This document shows, piece by piece, positions 32,344 to 43,419 of a stretch of 64,000 bases of DNA (within the stretch, counting starts at the first letter, position 1; every line of letters begins with the position of its first letter). The stretch spans positions 369,441,233-369,505,232 of the forward strand of contig NC_080539.1 in NCBI RefSeq assembly GCF_028640845.1. Direction: 5' to 3'. Below the pieces are notes generated by a model, which saw nothing but the letters and a program-made list of their open reading frames with translations, did no database searches and was not told the origin of the DNA. This stretch comes from Ahaetulla prasina (taxonomy: Eukaryota; Chordata; Lepidosauria; Squamata; Colubridae). The position numbers and the translations under genes are program-made.

Positions 32344-32705
32344 TACAGGTAGCCCTCCTCTTGCAACCACAACTGAGCCCAAATTTCTGTTGCTGAGCGA
32401 AGACCGTTGTTAAGTGCATTTTGCCCCCATGTTATGACCTTTCATGCCCAGCTTGTTAAGTGAAGCCCGGCAGCTGTTAAGCTAGTAACCCGGTTTTTAA
32501 GTGAACCTGGCTTCCCCTTTGATTTTTCTTGTCAGACAGTCATAAAAGGGGATCACATGACCCCCAACCGTCATCGATACGAGTCAGTTGTCCAGCGTCT
32601 CAATTTTGATCCTGCAGACCATGGGGATGCGGCAACGGTCGTAAGCATGAAAAAGGGTCACTTTTTTTCAGTGCTGCTGTAACTTTCAACAGTCACTAAA
32701 TGAAC
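32344..32705. repeat. GTCCTCGACTTAC MITE, diverged
   Basis: Family words ('ttgttaagtg', 'cagtcataaaaggggatcac', 'gtcactaaatgaacc') in inverse order. Cut at 32705 by CR1 sequence. Confidence 0.7.
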
Positions 32706-32707
32706 CA

Positions 32708-33245
32708 TCATCCCAACAAGAAAAACACAGACTTCAGAGGACAATTAGAACTGCAGAAAAAATAATTGCTACCAATCTGCCTTCCATTGAGGACCTGTAT
32801 ACTGCACGAATCACGAAGAGGGCCGTGAAAATATTTGCAGATCCCTCGCATCCTGGACATAAACTGTTTCAACTCCTACCCTCAAAACGATGCTATAGAG
32901 CACTGCACACCAGAACAACTAGACACAAGGACAGTTTTTCCTGAGGCCATCACTCTGCTAAACAAATAATTCCCTCAACACTGTCAGACTATTTACTGAA
33001 TCTGCACTACTATTAATCGTTTCATAGTTCCCATCGCCAATCTCTTTCCACTTATGACTGTATGACTATAACTTGTTGCTGGCAATCCTTATGATTTATA
33101 TTGATATATTGACCATCAATTGTGTTGTAAATGTTGTACCTTGATGAACGTATCTTTTCTTTTATGTACACTGAGAGCATATGCACCAAGACAAATTCCT
33201 TGTGTGTCCAATCACACTTGGCCAATAATAATTCTATTCTTTCTT
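32708..33245 (+). repeat. CR1 LINE (snake type) 3' end
   Basis: RT-tail coding with a frameshift near 32940 and the 3'UTR ending 'ttggccaataataattctat'. Confidence 0.85.
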
Positions 33246-33375
33246 TCCCTGTAAGTGGAGGACTTCCTAGGAAGATGGGTGAAATCCCTACAACACCCCC
33301 CCCCCCGTTTTGAGGTGTAAAAGACCTCAGTGCTGCCCTATAACCTGTGTGCCTTCTTCCCATTGCTCCTCCTAG

Positions 33376-33527
33376 TGAAACTGAACTCGCCAGTATTGAA
33401 CGTGGCTGCACCCCAAAGCCGCTGCCTCCAGCCACAATGGAGCCTGCCTGGGGACGAGCTGATATCGGCAACGGAAGCCCAGTATCAGGTCCGGTACTGT
33501 GACCTGGTGGATTTATCTTGCCTGCAG
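33376..33527 (+). CDS. CSF3R: CSF3R-like exon 4: first half of domain D2
   Basis: The acceptor is 'gctcctcctag' and the donor is 'gtgggt'. Enters phase 1 and leaves phase 0, giving 51 codons with the split one. Starts V-K-L-N-S-P-V-L, the inter-domain linker, then C-L-Q-P-Q-W-S-L-P (B-C strand tryptophan) and Y-Q-V-R-Y-C. The linker with its downstream C-L-Q-x-x-W matches the CSF3R pattern closely. Polypyrimidine and MITE sequences lie directly on either side. Confidence 0.88.
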
Positions 33528-33554
33528 GTGGGTGCCAAGCTTTTTCAGGGCCAA

Positions 33555-33715
33555 ATGGGTTGCAGGTGCTCCTTGACTTACGACCACAATTGAGCCCCGA
33601 ATTTCCACTGTTCAAACGGCGGTTAAGCGAGTTTGGCCGCATTTTTAAAACTTTTCTTGCCACCGTTGCTAAGCAAATCACTGCAGTTCTTATGTTAATC
33701 ACATAGTTGTTGTTT
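33555..33715. repeat. GTCCTCGACTTAC MITE, left part
   Basis: Begins 'gcaggtgctccttgacttacgacc', 28 bases after the exon 4 donor. Leads into the minisatellite. Confidence 0.75.
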
Positions 33716-34990
33716 AACTATGTTCCTAGTAACATGGTTGTTAAGTGAATCTGGCTTCCTAGTGACATGGTTGTTAAGTGAATCCGACTTCCAAGTAACA
33801 TGGTTGTTAAGTGAATCCAGTAACATGGTTGTTAAGTGAATCCAGTAACATGGTTGTTAAGTGAATCCAGTAACATGGTTGTTAAGTGAATCCAACTTCC
33901 TAGTAACATGGTTGTTAAGTGAATCTGGCTTACTAGTAACATGGTTGTTAAGTGAATCTGGCTTCCTAGTAACATGGTTGTTAAATGAATCCGGCTTCCT
34001 AGTAACATGGTTGTTAAGTGAATCCGACTTCCAAGTAACATGGTTGTTAAGTGAATCCGGCTTCCTAGTAACATGGCTGTTAAGTGAATCCGCCTTCCAA
34101 ATAACATGGTTGTTAAGTGAATCCAGCTTCCTAGTAACATGGTTGTTAAGTGAATCCGGCTTCCTAGTAACATGGTTGTTCCTAGTAACATGGTTGTTAA
34201 GTAACATGGTTGTTAAGTGAATCCAGTAACATGGTTGTTAAGTGAATCCAGCTTCCTAGTAACATGGTTGTTAAGTGAATCCGGCTTCCTAGTAACATGG
34301 TTGTTAAGTGAATCCGGCTTCCTAGTAACATGGTTGTTAAGTGAATCCGGCTTCCTAGTAACATGGTTGTTAAGTGAATCCGGCTTCCTAGTAACATGGT
34401 TGTTAAGTGAATCCGGCTTCCTAGTGACATGGCTGTTAAGTGAATCCGGCTTCCAAATAACATGGTTGTTAAGTGAATCCAGCTTCCTAGTGACATGGTT
34501 GTTAAGTGAATCTGGCTTCCTAGTGACATGGTTGTTAAGTGAATCCGGCTTCCTAGTGACATGGTTGTTAAGTGAATCCGGCTTCCTAGTGACATGGTTG
34601 TTAAGTGAATCCGGCTTCCTAGTGACATGGCTGTTAAGTGAATCCGGCTTCCAAATAACATGGTTGTTAAGTGAATCCAGCTTCCAAATAACATGGTTGT
34701 TAAGTGAATCCGGCTTCCTAGTGACATGGTTGTTAAGTGAATCTGGCTTCCTAGTGACATGGTTGTTAAGTGAATCCGGCTTCCTAGTGACATGGTTGTT
34801 GAGTGAATCCAGCTTCTTACTAACATGGTTGTTAAGTGAATCTGGCTTCCTAGTGACATGGTTGTTAAGTGAATCCAGCTTCCTAGTGACATGGTTGTTA
34901 AGTGAATCCAGCTTCCTAGTAACATGGTTGTTGAGTGAATCCAGCTTCTTACTAACATGGTTGTTAAGTGAATCTGGCTTCTCCATAGAC
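33716..34990. repeat. 33-bp minisatellite grown from the MITE
   Basis: About 38 units of 'aacatggttgttaagtgaat' plus 'ccggcttcctagt', with some 21-bp shortened units at 33806-33880. Since 33 is a multiple of three and no unit contains a stop in several frames, long open frames appear on both strands (up to 281 codons). They are artefacts of periodicity. Confidence 0.92.
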
Positions 34991-35564
34991 TTTGCTTGTC
35001 AGAAGGTCACAAAAGGGGATCGCCTGACCCCGGGATGCTGCAACTGTCAAAAATACAGGTAGTCCTCAACTTACAACAGTTCATTTAGCAACCGTTCAAA
35101 GTTACAACGACATCAAAAAAAGTGAGCTATGATTGTTTTTCACACTTACGACAGTGCTTGGCCACTGATTCATATTTATGACGGTTGCCATGCCCTGCAG
35201 TTACGTGATCCCTGTTTGCGACCTTCTGACAAGCAAAGTCAATGGGAAGCCCAGATTCCCTTAACAACCGTGTTGCTACCTTAACAAATGCAATGATTCA
35301 CTTAACTACTTAGGGTGACAAGGAAAGTCGTAAAATGGGGCGAACTCCCTTAAGAAGTGTTTCACGTAACAACGTAAATTTTGGGCTCAATGGCAGTCGT
35401 AACTTGAGAACTACCTATGCATGCCAGTTGGCCAAGCCTCTGAATTTTGCTTGCGTTGACCATGGGGATACCGCAATGGTCCCAAAAAGGATCATCAGTC
35501 CCTTTGTTCAGTGTTGTCGTAACTTTGAATGATCACTAAACGAACGGTTGCAAGTCAAGGACTA
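34991..35564. repeat. GTCCTCGACTTAC MITE copies
   Basis: The right end of the minisatellite-bearing copy (to 35056), a full copy at about 35054-35425, and part of an inverse copy interrupted at 35564 by the solo LTR. Confidence 0.75.
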
Positions 35565-36067
35565 TGTTGTGTCTGTAGTCCCCCGAGCCGGGCCTCCTGC
35601 CAGAAAGTGACTTGGAAAGTGAGGGGGTCAGGACTTACCTCGGGAGCACCGGCTTCCCTGGCTCAGCTCCAGGAGCCAGAAGTAGGCGAGGTGGAAGAGA
35701 TAACGAGGCCTCCGTCCCCTGACTCTTTGCCCCCCCAGGCCACGCCTGCAGACCCAGCTGATGGCAATCAGGCCTGGCTGGACCCTAGGTTTTGTAGGCA
35801 GGAGAGGCGGGAACAACAGAAGCAGGGGTGGGGCAGGCCTAGGAAGTGCTAAGTCATGGAGCCACACCCCACGGGATATAAAGGCAGTGAGCAATACTGT
35901 GTCTCTTCATAGCAGGCAAATCAACTGATTAACTAAGAGCTAAAGTGACTCACCACCGTCAAGGGAGATATCAGAGAACTTGGCAGACGCTGGCTATTCT
36001 GCTGCCAGAGCTGATAGTGCCGGCTAATTAAGCCATCGCTCAAACGGAGGCGAAGGAGGACAGAACA
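35565..36067 (+). mobile_element. Solo LTR with perfect 5-bp target duplication
   Basis: Starts TGTTGTGTC and ends ...ACAGAACA, flanked by GACTA at 35560-35564 and 36068-36072. The MITE word 'gtcaaggacta|cctgta' is split by it. A TATA-like 'ggatataaaggc' lies near 35874. Related to 11896-12481. It ends about 100 bp upstream of exon 5. Confidence 0.9.
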
Positions 36068-36164
36068 GACTACCTGTATTTAGATCAGTTTTCACTGGCA
36101 GGTCTAATTTTAATCTCTCATGAATATGAGGTCAAAGACTTAACCTGTCTCAACACACTCACAG

Positions 36165-36345
36165 GTCAATTTTACAGCACTGGAGAATGCACCGCTTTCT
36201 GCAAACATCTGTGGGCTGTTCCCCTTCACCAACTACTCTATGCAAGTACGGGCAAAATATCTGCCGAGTTCTGCTTACCAAAGCGATGGTGATCCCTTTT
36301 GGAGCGACTGGAGTTTGGAGACATTTGCAAGGACCCTTCCGGCAG
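36165..36345 (+). CDS. CSF3R: CSF3R-like exon 5: second half of D2 with WSDWS box
   Basis: The acceptor is 'aacacactcacag' and the donor is 'gtatgg'. Phase 0 in and phase 1 out, giving 60 codons. It carries I-C-G-L-F-P-F-T-N-Y-S-M-Q-V-R, the conserved F-G region of the second cytokine-receptor domain, and F-W-S-D-W-S-L-E, the WSxWS motif that identifies class I cytokine receptors. Potential N-glycosylation sites are N-F-T and N-Y-S. An insertion (S-S-A-Y-Q-S-D-G-D-P) just before WSDWS makes the loop longer than in mammalian relatives. Confidence 0.95.
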
Positions 36346-36424
36346 GTATGGGAATTCAGCTGTTTTTAGTGGATGTGATTTGGGTTACACATTGCTGATT
36401 TACAAGATATAGATACAGATTAAC
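36346..36424. other. Start of intron 5
   Basis: Unique sequence with no recognised element. Confidence 0.4.
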
Positions 36425-37962
36425 AAGAGTTGGAAGGGAACTTGTAGGTCATCTAACCCCCCCCCACCTAAGCAGGATACCCTACACCATTTATTTATTT
36501 ATTTATTTATTTATCAAACAGGAAGCAGCAGGTGAAGCTAAGCAAGATCACATCAAATACCTGTACAATTAGCACAGGGCCCCCAAGGCTGTGTGCTCCC
36601 ACTCTCTCTCTCTGTATACCAATGACTGCATCTCCAATGATCCATTTGTTAAGCTACTGAAGTTCGCAGATGACACAACAGTGATTGGTCTCATTCGAGA
36701 CAATGACGAATCCGCATATAGGCGAGGAGGTCGACTAGCCTTGTGGTGCAACCAAAACAAGCTGGAACTGAACACACTCAAAACCGTAGAAATGGTGGTA
36801 GACTTTAGGAAAAACCCTTCCATACTTCCACCTCTCACAATACTTGACAACACAGTATCAACAGTAGAAACCTTCAAATTTCTGGGTTCTATCATATATA
36901 AGATCTCAAATGGACAGCTAACATCAAAACATCATTAAAAGGACAACAAAGAATGTTCTTTCTCGCCAACTCAGTAAGCTCAAACTGCCCAAGGAGCTGA
37001 TCCAGTTCTACAGAGGCGAGTCTGTCATTTGCACCTCTATAACTGTCTGGTTCGGTTCTGCAACCCAACAAGAAAGACACAGACTTCAGAGGATAATTAG
37101 AACTGCAGAAAAAATAATTGCTACCAACTTGCCTTCCATTGAGGACCTGTATACTGCACGAATCAAGAAGAGGGCCGTGAAAATATTTGCAGATCCCTCG
37201 CATCCTGGACATAAACTGTTTCAACTCCTACCCTCAAAAGCAGCTATAGAGCACTGCACCAGAACAACTAGACACAAGAACAGTTTTTTTGAAGGCCATC
37301 ACTCTGCTAAACAAATAATTCCCTCAACACTGTCAAACTATTTACTGAATCTGCACTACTATTAATCGTTTCATAGTTCCCATCACCAATCTCTTTCCAC
37401 TTATGACTGTATGACTATAACTTGTTGCTGGCAATCCTTATGATTTATATTGATATATTGATCATCAATTGTGTTGTAAATGTTGTACCTTGATGAACGT
37501 ATCTTTTCTTTTATGTACACTGAGAGCATATGCACCAAGACAAATTCCTTGTGTGTCCAATCACACTTGGCCAATAAAATTCTATTCATTCTATTCTATA
37601 CCCTACACCATTTCTGACAGATGGCAGTCCAGTCTCTTCTTGAAAGCCTCCGGTGATGAAGCTCCCACAACTTCTGAAGGCAACTGGTTGGTTGCTCTCA
37701 CTGTCAGAAAATATTTCCAGGTTGAATCTCTCCTTGACCAGTTTCCATCCATTATACTTTGTCTAGCCTTCCGGTGCCTTGGAAATTATCTTGACCCCCC
37801 GCCCCTCCTCTCTGTGGAAGCCCCTCAAATATTGGAAAATTGCTATCATGTCTCCCCTGGTCCTTCTCTTCACTAGACTAGCCATGCCCAGTTCCTGTAA
37901 CAGTTCATTGTATGTTTTAGCCTCCAGTCCCCTAATCATCTTGGTTGCTCGTCTCTGCACTT
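36425..37962 (-). repeat. CR1 copy (minus) split by a second CR1
   Basis: Minus-strand CR1 parts lie at 36425-36490 and 37596-37962 (frame 37763-37960). The interruption has a long duplicated target, 'taccctacaccattt', at both ends (36476-36490 and about 37599-37613). Confidence 0.85.
36491..37598 (+). repeat. CR1 LINE (snake type) inserted into another CR1
   Basis: Plus-strand element with frames 36591-36938 and 37129-37365 encoding the RT (F-A-D-D-T-T-V motif near 36665) and its tail, broken by several small deletions. Ends 'ttggccaataaaattctatt'. Confidence 0.85.
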
Positions 37963-37963
37963 T

Positions 37964-37994
<31 letters not shown>

Positions 37995-39425
37995 TTTTAT
38001 TAGATTTTTATACCGCCCTTCTCCCGAAGGACTCAGGGCGCTGTACAGCCAAAAGATAAAAACCCAACATATATACAATTAAAACAAAAAATTTAAAACA
38101 GAGCATATTACAAAAGTGGCCGACATTAAAAATTTAAAATTTAAAACCCTAAAATAATAAAACCCCAATTAAAATTTAATAAGACTGTTAAGCCAGTCCC
38201 GCTTGAATAAATAAGTGTGTTTTCAGCTCACGGCGAAAGGTCTGAAGGTCAGGCACTTGGCGTAGGCCAGGGGGAAGTTCGTTCCAGAGCGTAGGAGCTC
38301 CAACAGAGAAGGCCCTGCCCCTGGGGGCCGCCAGCCGACATTGTTTGGCGGACGGCACCCTGAGAAGACCCTCTCTGTGTGAGCGTACGGGTCGGTGGGA
38401 GGCATGAGGTAACAGCAGGCGGTCCCATAAGTACCCGGGTCTTAAGCCATGGAGCGCTTTAAAGGTGGTAACCAAAATCTTAAAGCGCACCCGAAAGACC
38501 ACAGGAAGCCAGTGCAGACTGCGTAGCAGTGTTGTTACGTGGGAGCAACAAGTGGCTCCCGTTACTACTCGCGCAGCTACATTCTGGACTAGCTGCAGCC
38601 TCCGGGTGCACTTCAAGGGCAGCCCCATGTAGAGAGCATTGCAATAATCCAAATGAGAAGTGACCAGAGCGTGAGTGACCATGCATAAGGCATCCCGGTC
38701 AAGGAAGGGACGCAACTGGCGAACCAAGCATACTTGGTAAAAGGCCCTCCTGGAGACGGCCACCAGGTGATCATCAAAAGACAGCCATCCATCCAAGAGG
38801 ATGCCCAAGTTGCGTACCCCTTCCCTTGGGGCCAATAACTCGCCCCCAACAGTCAGCCGCGGTTGCAGCTGACTGTACCGGGGTGCCGGCATCCACAGCC
38901 ACTCCGTCTTGGAGGGATTGAGCTTGAGTCTGTTTCTCCCCATCCAGACCCATACGGCTTCCAGGCACCGGGACAGCACTTCGACAGCTTCGTTGGGATG
39001 GTCCGGGGTGGAAAAGTACAGCTGAGTATCATCAGCGTACAGATGGTAACTCACCCCGAAACCACTGATGACCTCACCCAGCGGCTTCATATAGATGTTG
39101 AACAGGAGAGGCGAGAGAATCGACCCCTGAGGCACCCCACAAGTAAGGTGCCTCACAGACGACCTCTGCCCCCCTGTCAACACCGTCTGCGACCGGTCAG
39201 AGAGATAGGAGGAGAACCACCGATAAATGATGCCTCCCACTCCCAAACTCTCCAACCGGTGCAGCAAGATACCATGGTTGATGGTATCAAAAGCCGCTGA
39301 GAGGTCTAATAGGACCAGGGCAGAGGAACAACCCCTATCCCTGGCCCTCCAGAGGTCATCCACCAAAGCGACCAAAGCCGTCTCCGTACTATAACCGGGT
39401 CGAAAGCCGGACTGGAACGGGTCTA
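37963..39425 (-). repeat. L2-like LINE with long RT frame
   Basis: The least decayed L2 coding sequence in the window: one 395-codon frame (38188-39375) covering the RT core (A-A-F-D-T-I-N-H, G-V-P-Q-G-S-I-L-S-P-L-L-F, Y-A-D-D-T-Q-L-Y) through the C-terminal tail. The 3' end has TTTATT repeats at 37964-37995. The element is 5' truncated, so it cannot move on its own. Confidence 0.92.
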
Positions 39426-39429
39426 GATA

Positions 39430-40440
39430 TTTATTTATTCATTTATTTATTTATTTATTTATTTATTTTGTCACATAGTATATATAAACATGAAATAACT
39501 ATACAATATATAAGCATAGATATAAGTATGAGTATGTAATGACTATATTAATTGGATATAGCGAAAGGAAACAATAGGACAGGAATGGTAGGCACGCTTG
39601 TGCTCTTATGCACGCCCCTTACAGACCTCTTAGGAATGGGGCGAGGTCAATAGTAAACAGTTTTTGGTTGAAGCTTTGGGGATTTTGGGAAGAGACCACT
39701 GAGTCAGGTAGTGTATTCCAAGCATTAACAACTCTGTTATTGAAGTCATATTTTCTGCAATCAAGATTGGAGCGGTTCACATTAAGCTTAAATCTACTGT
39801 ATGCTTGTGTATTGTTGCAACTGAAGCTGAAGTAGTCTTAGACAGGAAGGACATTGTAATAGATGATTCTATGAGTTAAACTCAGGTCATGTTGAAGACG
39901 GCGTAGTTCTAAATTTTCTAAACCCAGGATTTCAAGTCTGGTGGCATAAGGTCATTTGTTGTATTCTAGACTCTCAACATCTTTTTTATAGTGTGGTGAC
40001 CGGAACTGGATGCTGTACTCTAGGTGTGGTCTTACTAAGGCTTTATAGAGTGGTATTAGTACCTCCCTTGATCTTGATTGTATCCCTCTGTTAATGCAGT
40101 TTAGGATTGTGTTGGATTTTTTGGCTGCTGCCGCACACTGCTGGCTCATATTAGCTGGCTGTCCACTGAGACTCCAAGATCCCTCTCACATCGTTTATGT
40201 TAGTTACTTAATAGTCTGGTTTCACTCAGTCTATATGTGCACTTTTGGTTTTTCTTATTTAAGTATAAGACTTTACATTTCTCTACATTGAATTTCATTT
40301 TGTTAAATAGGGCCTAGTATTCAAGTCTGTCGAGATCCATCTGGATCTTGAGCCTATCTTCTAGGATGTTGGCTATTCCTGCCATCTTAGTATCATTTGC
40401 AAATTTGGTTGGGCTCGGATTTCATGGAACAGAACCTTAT
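39430..40440 (-). repeat. CR1-group LINE fragments
   Basis: 39430-39960 matches the family at 240-905 (TTTATT tail at left). 39961-40440 is a CR1 portion of the kind at 9000-9150 and 47310-47545, with a short minus-strand frame at 39952-40149. Confidence 0.75.
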
Positions 40441-40654
40441 TCATTAGTTCTGGAACTCATCAAGAACTTCAAAGTATGCCCAGAATGGATAACACCAAAA
40501 ATTTAGACCTGGTGGTTTTTTTAAGGAGGGTTTTTTTTTAAGCCGTATTTTAAGGGATTTACAAGACAGGTTTAAGCTCTTAAAGTCCTCTGAATTCAGG
40601 CCTTTCCTAAATTTGGGCTGATTTTCCTCTCTGGGATAATTAAATTCCAAAATT
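40441..40654. other. Intronic, no gene seen
   Basis: No repeat recognised and no splice-flanked frame. Confidence 0.4.
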
Positions 40655-41372
40655 TATTTATTTTATTTATTATTCAAATTTTTATACCTCCCTATGTCCC
40701 GAAGGACTCAGGCGGTTTACAGCCTTATAAAAAACATAAAAAACATAAGAATAAATACAAGTTAAAACAACATCTTAAAAAACTTATTACATTAGGCCAA
40801 ATAAAATATTGATTAAAATAGTACAAAACCTTATTTAAAACTAATTTTTAAAAACTAAACCTTAGGCCAGCCCCGCACAAATAAATAGATGTGTCTTAAG
40901 CTCGCGGCGGAAGGTTCGAAGGTCAGGAAGTTGGCGCCGTCCTGGGGGGAGCTCGTTCCAGAGGGTGGGAGCCCCCACAGAGAAAGCCCTTCCCCTGGGT
41001 GTCGCCAGTCGGCACTGCCTGGCGGATGGCACCCCAAGGAGTCCCTCTCTGTGGGAGCGTACGGGTCGGTGGGAGGCAGTCAGTGGCAGCAGGCGGTCCT
41101 GTAGATAGCCCGGCCCTATGCCATGGAGCGCTTTAAAGATGGTAACCAAAACCTGGAAGCGCACCCGGAAGGCCACAGGTAGCCAGTGCAGTCTGCGCAG
41201 GAGAGGTGTCACATGGGAGCCACGAGGGGCTCCCTCTATCACCCGCGCAGCTGCATTCTGAACCAACTGAAGCCTCCAGATGCTCTTCAAGGGGAGCCCC
41301 ATGTAGAGAGCATTACAGTAATCCAAGCGAGATGTGACGAGCGCATGAGTGACTGTGCATGTCTGCATTAAG
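40655..41372 (-). repeat. L2-like LINE 3' part
   Basis: A 168-codon minus-strand frame (40862-41368) encodes the RT C-terminal region. The 3' end has 'tatacctccctatgtcccga', a variant of the family signature. Confidence 0.85.
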
Positions 41373-41379
41373 GCATCAG

Positions 41380-41545
41380 AATAACAAAGTCGGAAGGGAG
41401 ACGGAGGTCTTCTAGTCCAGCCCCCTGCTCAAGCAGGAGACCCGACACCATTCCAGACAAACGTTTGTCCAATTTCTTCTTTAAAAACATCCAGTGATGG
41501 AGTATCCCACAACGCCTGGTGGCAACCCGTTCCACTGATTAATTG
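41380..41545 (-). repeat. CR1 3' end, diverged
   Basis: Words 'ggtcttctagtccagccccc' and 'ccattccagacaaacg' of the minus-strand CR1 3' end. Confidence 0.7.
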
Positions 41546-41796
41546 TTCTCTGAAATCCTCCCCCGCTTGAAACGCTGAATTTTTCTCGCCTGTTCCAACG
41601 ATTTCATTGACAGCTTCAAGAAGCTCTTAGCTTTTCCTAGAATGTGGCCCAGCGCGGTGGGCGCCAGCCATCGGGAATGACCTAATCTGGATGCACAGTC
41701 ACGTTCGTCGTGAAATCAGCACTTTGGACAGCTCCGCTGGAGCATTTGCTTTCATTAGGCAGCACAACGAGATGTTGTCTCAGCAAGGAACTTCAA
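41546..41796. other. Unique intronic block
   Basis: About 250 bp without recognised repeats. No exon-like frame with splice sites. Possibly conserved, not shown. Confidence 0.35.
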
Positions 41797-41965
41797 ATAG
41801 TCCTCGACCTACGACCGCAATTGGGCCAGGTTTTCCGTTTGCTAAGCAAGGCAGTTTTTAAGGCAGTCAAACCCTCATTTTTATGGCTTTTTTGGCCAGT
41901 GTTGTTAGGCAAATCCCTTCAGTTGTTAAATGAACGATGCTGTTGTTCAACGAATACAGTTCACT
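41797..41965. repeat. GTCCTCGACTTAC MITE half copy
   Basis: 'atagtcctcgacctacgaccg' followed by family body words, running into the GGATA array. Confidence 0.7.
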
Positions 41966-41969
41966 CCAT

Positions 41970-42515
41970 TGAGTAGAATAGAATAGAATAGAATAGGATA
42001 GGATAGGATAGGATAGGATAGGATAGGATAGGATAGGATAGGATAGGATAGGATAGGATAGGATAGGGGAGGATGGGATGGGATAGGATGGATAGGATGG
42101 ATAGGATGGGATGGGATGGGATAGGATAGGATAGGATAGGAGAGGAGAGAGGAGGAGGAGAGGAGAGGAGGAGGAGAGAGAGAGAGAGAGAGAGATGGGA
42201 TAGGATAGGATAGGATAGGATGGGATAGGAGAGGAGAGAGAGGAGAGGAGGAGGAGAGAGAGGAGAGGAGAGGAGGAGGAGGAGGAGGAGGAGGAGGAGA
42301 GAGAAGAGAGGAGAAGATAGGATAGGATAGGATAGGAGAGGATAGCAGAGAGGAGAGGAGAGGAGGAGAGAGGAGAGGAGAGGAGAGGAGAGGAGAAGAG
42401 AGGAGAGGAGAGGAGAAGAGAGGAGAAGAGAGAGGAGAAGATGGGATGGGATGGGATGGGATGGGACGGAACGGAACGGAACGGAACGGAACGGAACGGA
42501 ACAGAATAGAATATA
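41970..42515. repeat. (GAATA)/(GGATA)/(GGAGA)/(GGAAC) array
   Basis: About 545 bp of related pentanucleotides arranged in blocks: GAATA, then GGATA, GGGAT, GGAGA/GGAGG, GGGAT, GGAAC, GAATA. The block order suggests stepwise mutation and expansion from a GAATA seed. Confidence 0.9.
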
Positions 42516-42825
42516 TTTTAAAATTCCAAAATAGTCCTGCTACTTATGTAGATTCCTGTGTATCAGCAAAGGAATCAGTTTAACTAGAATGTCAGGTGTG
42601 TTCTTCCTGGACTTTATGGTTGAAACATCCTTAGGGAATATAGTCCAGGTTTTCTCCACCCACTACAAAAAATGCCAACTTGTGTTCACGATGGAGATGT
42701 TCATAGGCACAAGTTCTAGAGATGTCTCTTGCTCCACAACCTTGCAATTGATTTGCTTCTTTCTCCTTCTCCTCTCCTTCTGCTTCTCTTTCTTCTTCTA
42801 CCTGGAATGGTGGCTGGTGATGAAG
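42516..42825. other. Intronic sequence before exon 6
   Basis: Unique sequence ending with a strong pyrimidine tract (42745-42800), unusually far (about 25-30 bp) from the AG at 42824-42825. Confidence 0.5.
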
Positions 42826-42908
42826 TTCCTTCCCGAGGGCCAGCATTCTGGAGAAAAATAGGAAGCCCCACTGCTGACAAAGAGAGAGCGGTTGTCCTGA
42901 TGTGGAAG
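42826..42908 (+). CDS. CSF3R: CSF3R-like exon 6: first half of FNIII domain D3
   Basis: Reads V-P-S-R-G-P-A-F-W-R-K-I-G-S-P-T-A-D-K-E then R-A-V-V-L-M-W-K, in phase 1 and out in phase 0 at donor 'gtagga'. The A-x-F-W-x-K-I and V-x-L-x-W-K spacing is that of the first membrane-proximal FNIII domain of gp130 and CSF3R. It joins in frame with exon 5 (phase 1) and exon 7 (phase 0), which is why this 83-bp exon is accepted despite its weak donor and the distance between pyrimidine tract and AG. Confidence 0.8.
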
Positions 42909-43419
42909 GTAGGAGAAGACACCAAGCTATATATAGGAGAAGGACTGGCAGAAGCTGGGAGCGGAGTGAAAAGAGGGATCAGCCTAGAATCCCTACGTCC
43001 ATGATGGTGAACCGACGGTAGTCATATTGGTGGGCACGCGAGCTCAGCTCTGGCGTGAATGCGCGCACCAGCCAGCAGATTTTCGGCCCTTCTGGGCCCA
43101 CCAGACGTAGGGAAACAGGTTGTTTCCTGTCTCCAGAGGGCCTCCGGGGATGTGTGGAAGGCCATTTTCGCCCTCCCCAGGCTCCTAGAAAGGCTCTGGA
43201 GCCTGGGAAAAACAAAAAACAGGCCTACCGGGCCCACCGGGCCATTGCATGCCAGGAGCGGGGGGTATGGGGGGGGCACATGTGCATGCACAGGGGCCGG
43301 GCACATAGAATTAAGGTGTGGGCACGTATGTACGTGACTCCCCTCCCCGCTCACTTCTGGCACTCAATGGCAAAAAGGTTAGCCATTACTGCCCTATGTA
43401 GTCACAAGCGGACTTAGCC
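42909..43419. other. Intronic, G-rich, no gene seen
   Basis: Overlapping open frames on both strands (43022-43417) have no family match and no splice context. The part at 43010-43400 looks like an old hAT-type repeat with 'cactcaatggcaaaaaggtt' at its end. Confidence 0.4.

Noticed and set aside
33716..34990. CRISPR-like array of regularly spaced repeats
   Set aside because: Units are contiguous without unique spacers, and the setting is a vertebrate intron.
34213..35062. Open frames of 250-280 codons on both strands
   Set aside because: They are the 33-bp minisatellite read in register; the protein is a perfect 11-residue repeat with no independent support.
43022..43417. Overlapping 113- and 120-codon frames
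   Set aside because: Mutually overlapping on both strands, no splice context, and repeat-like sequence.
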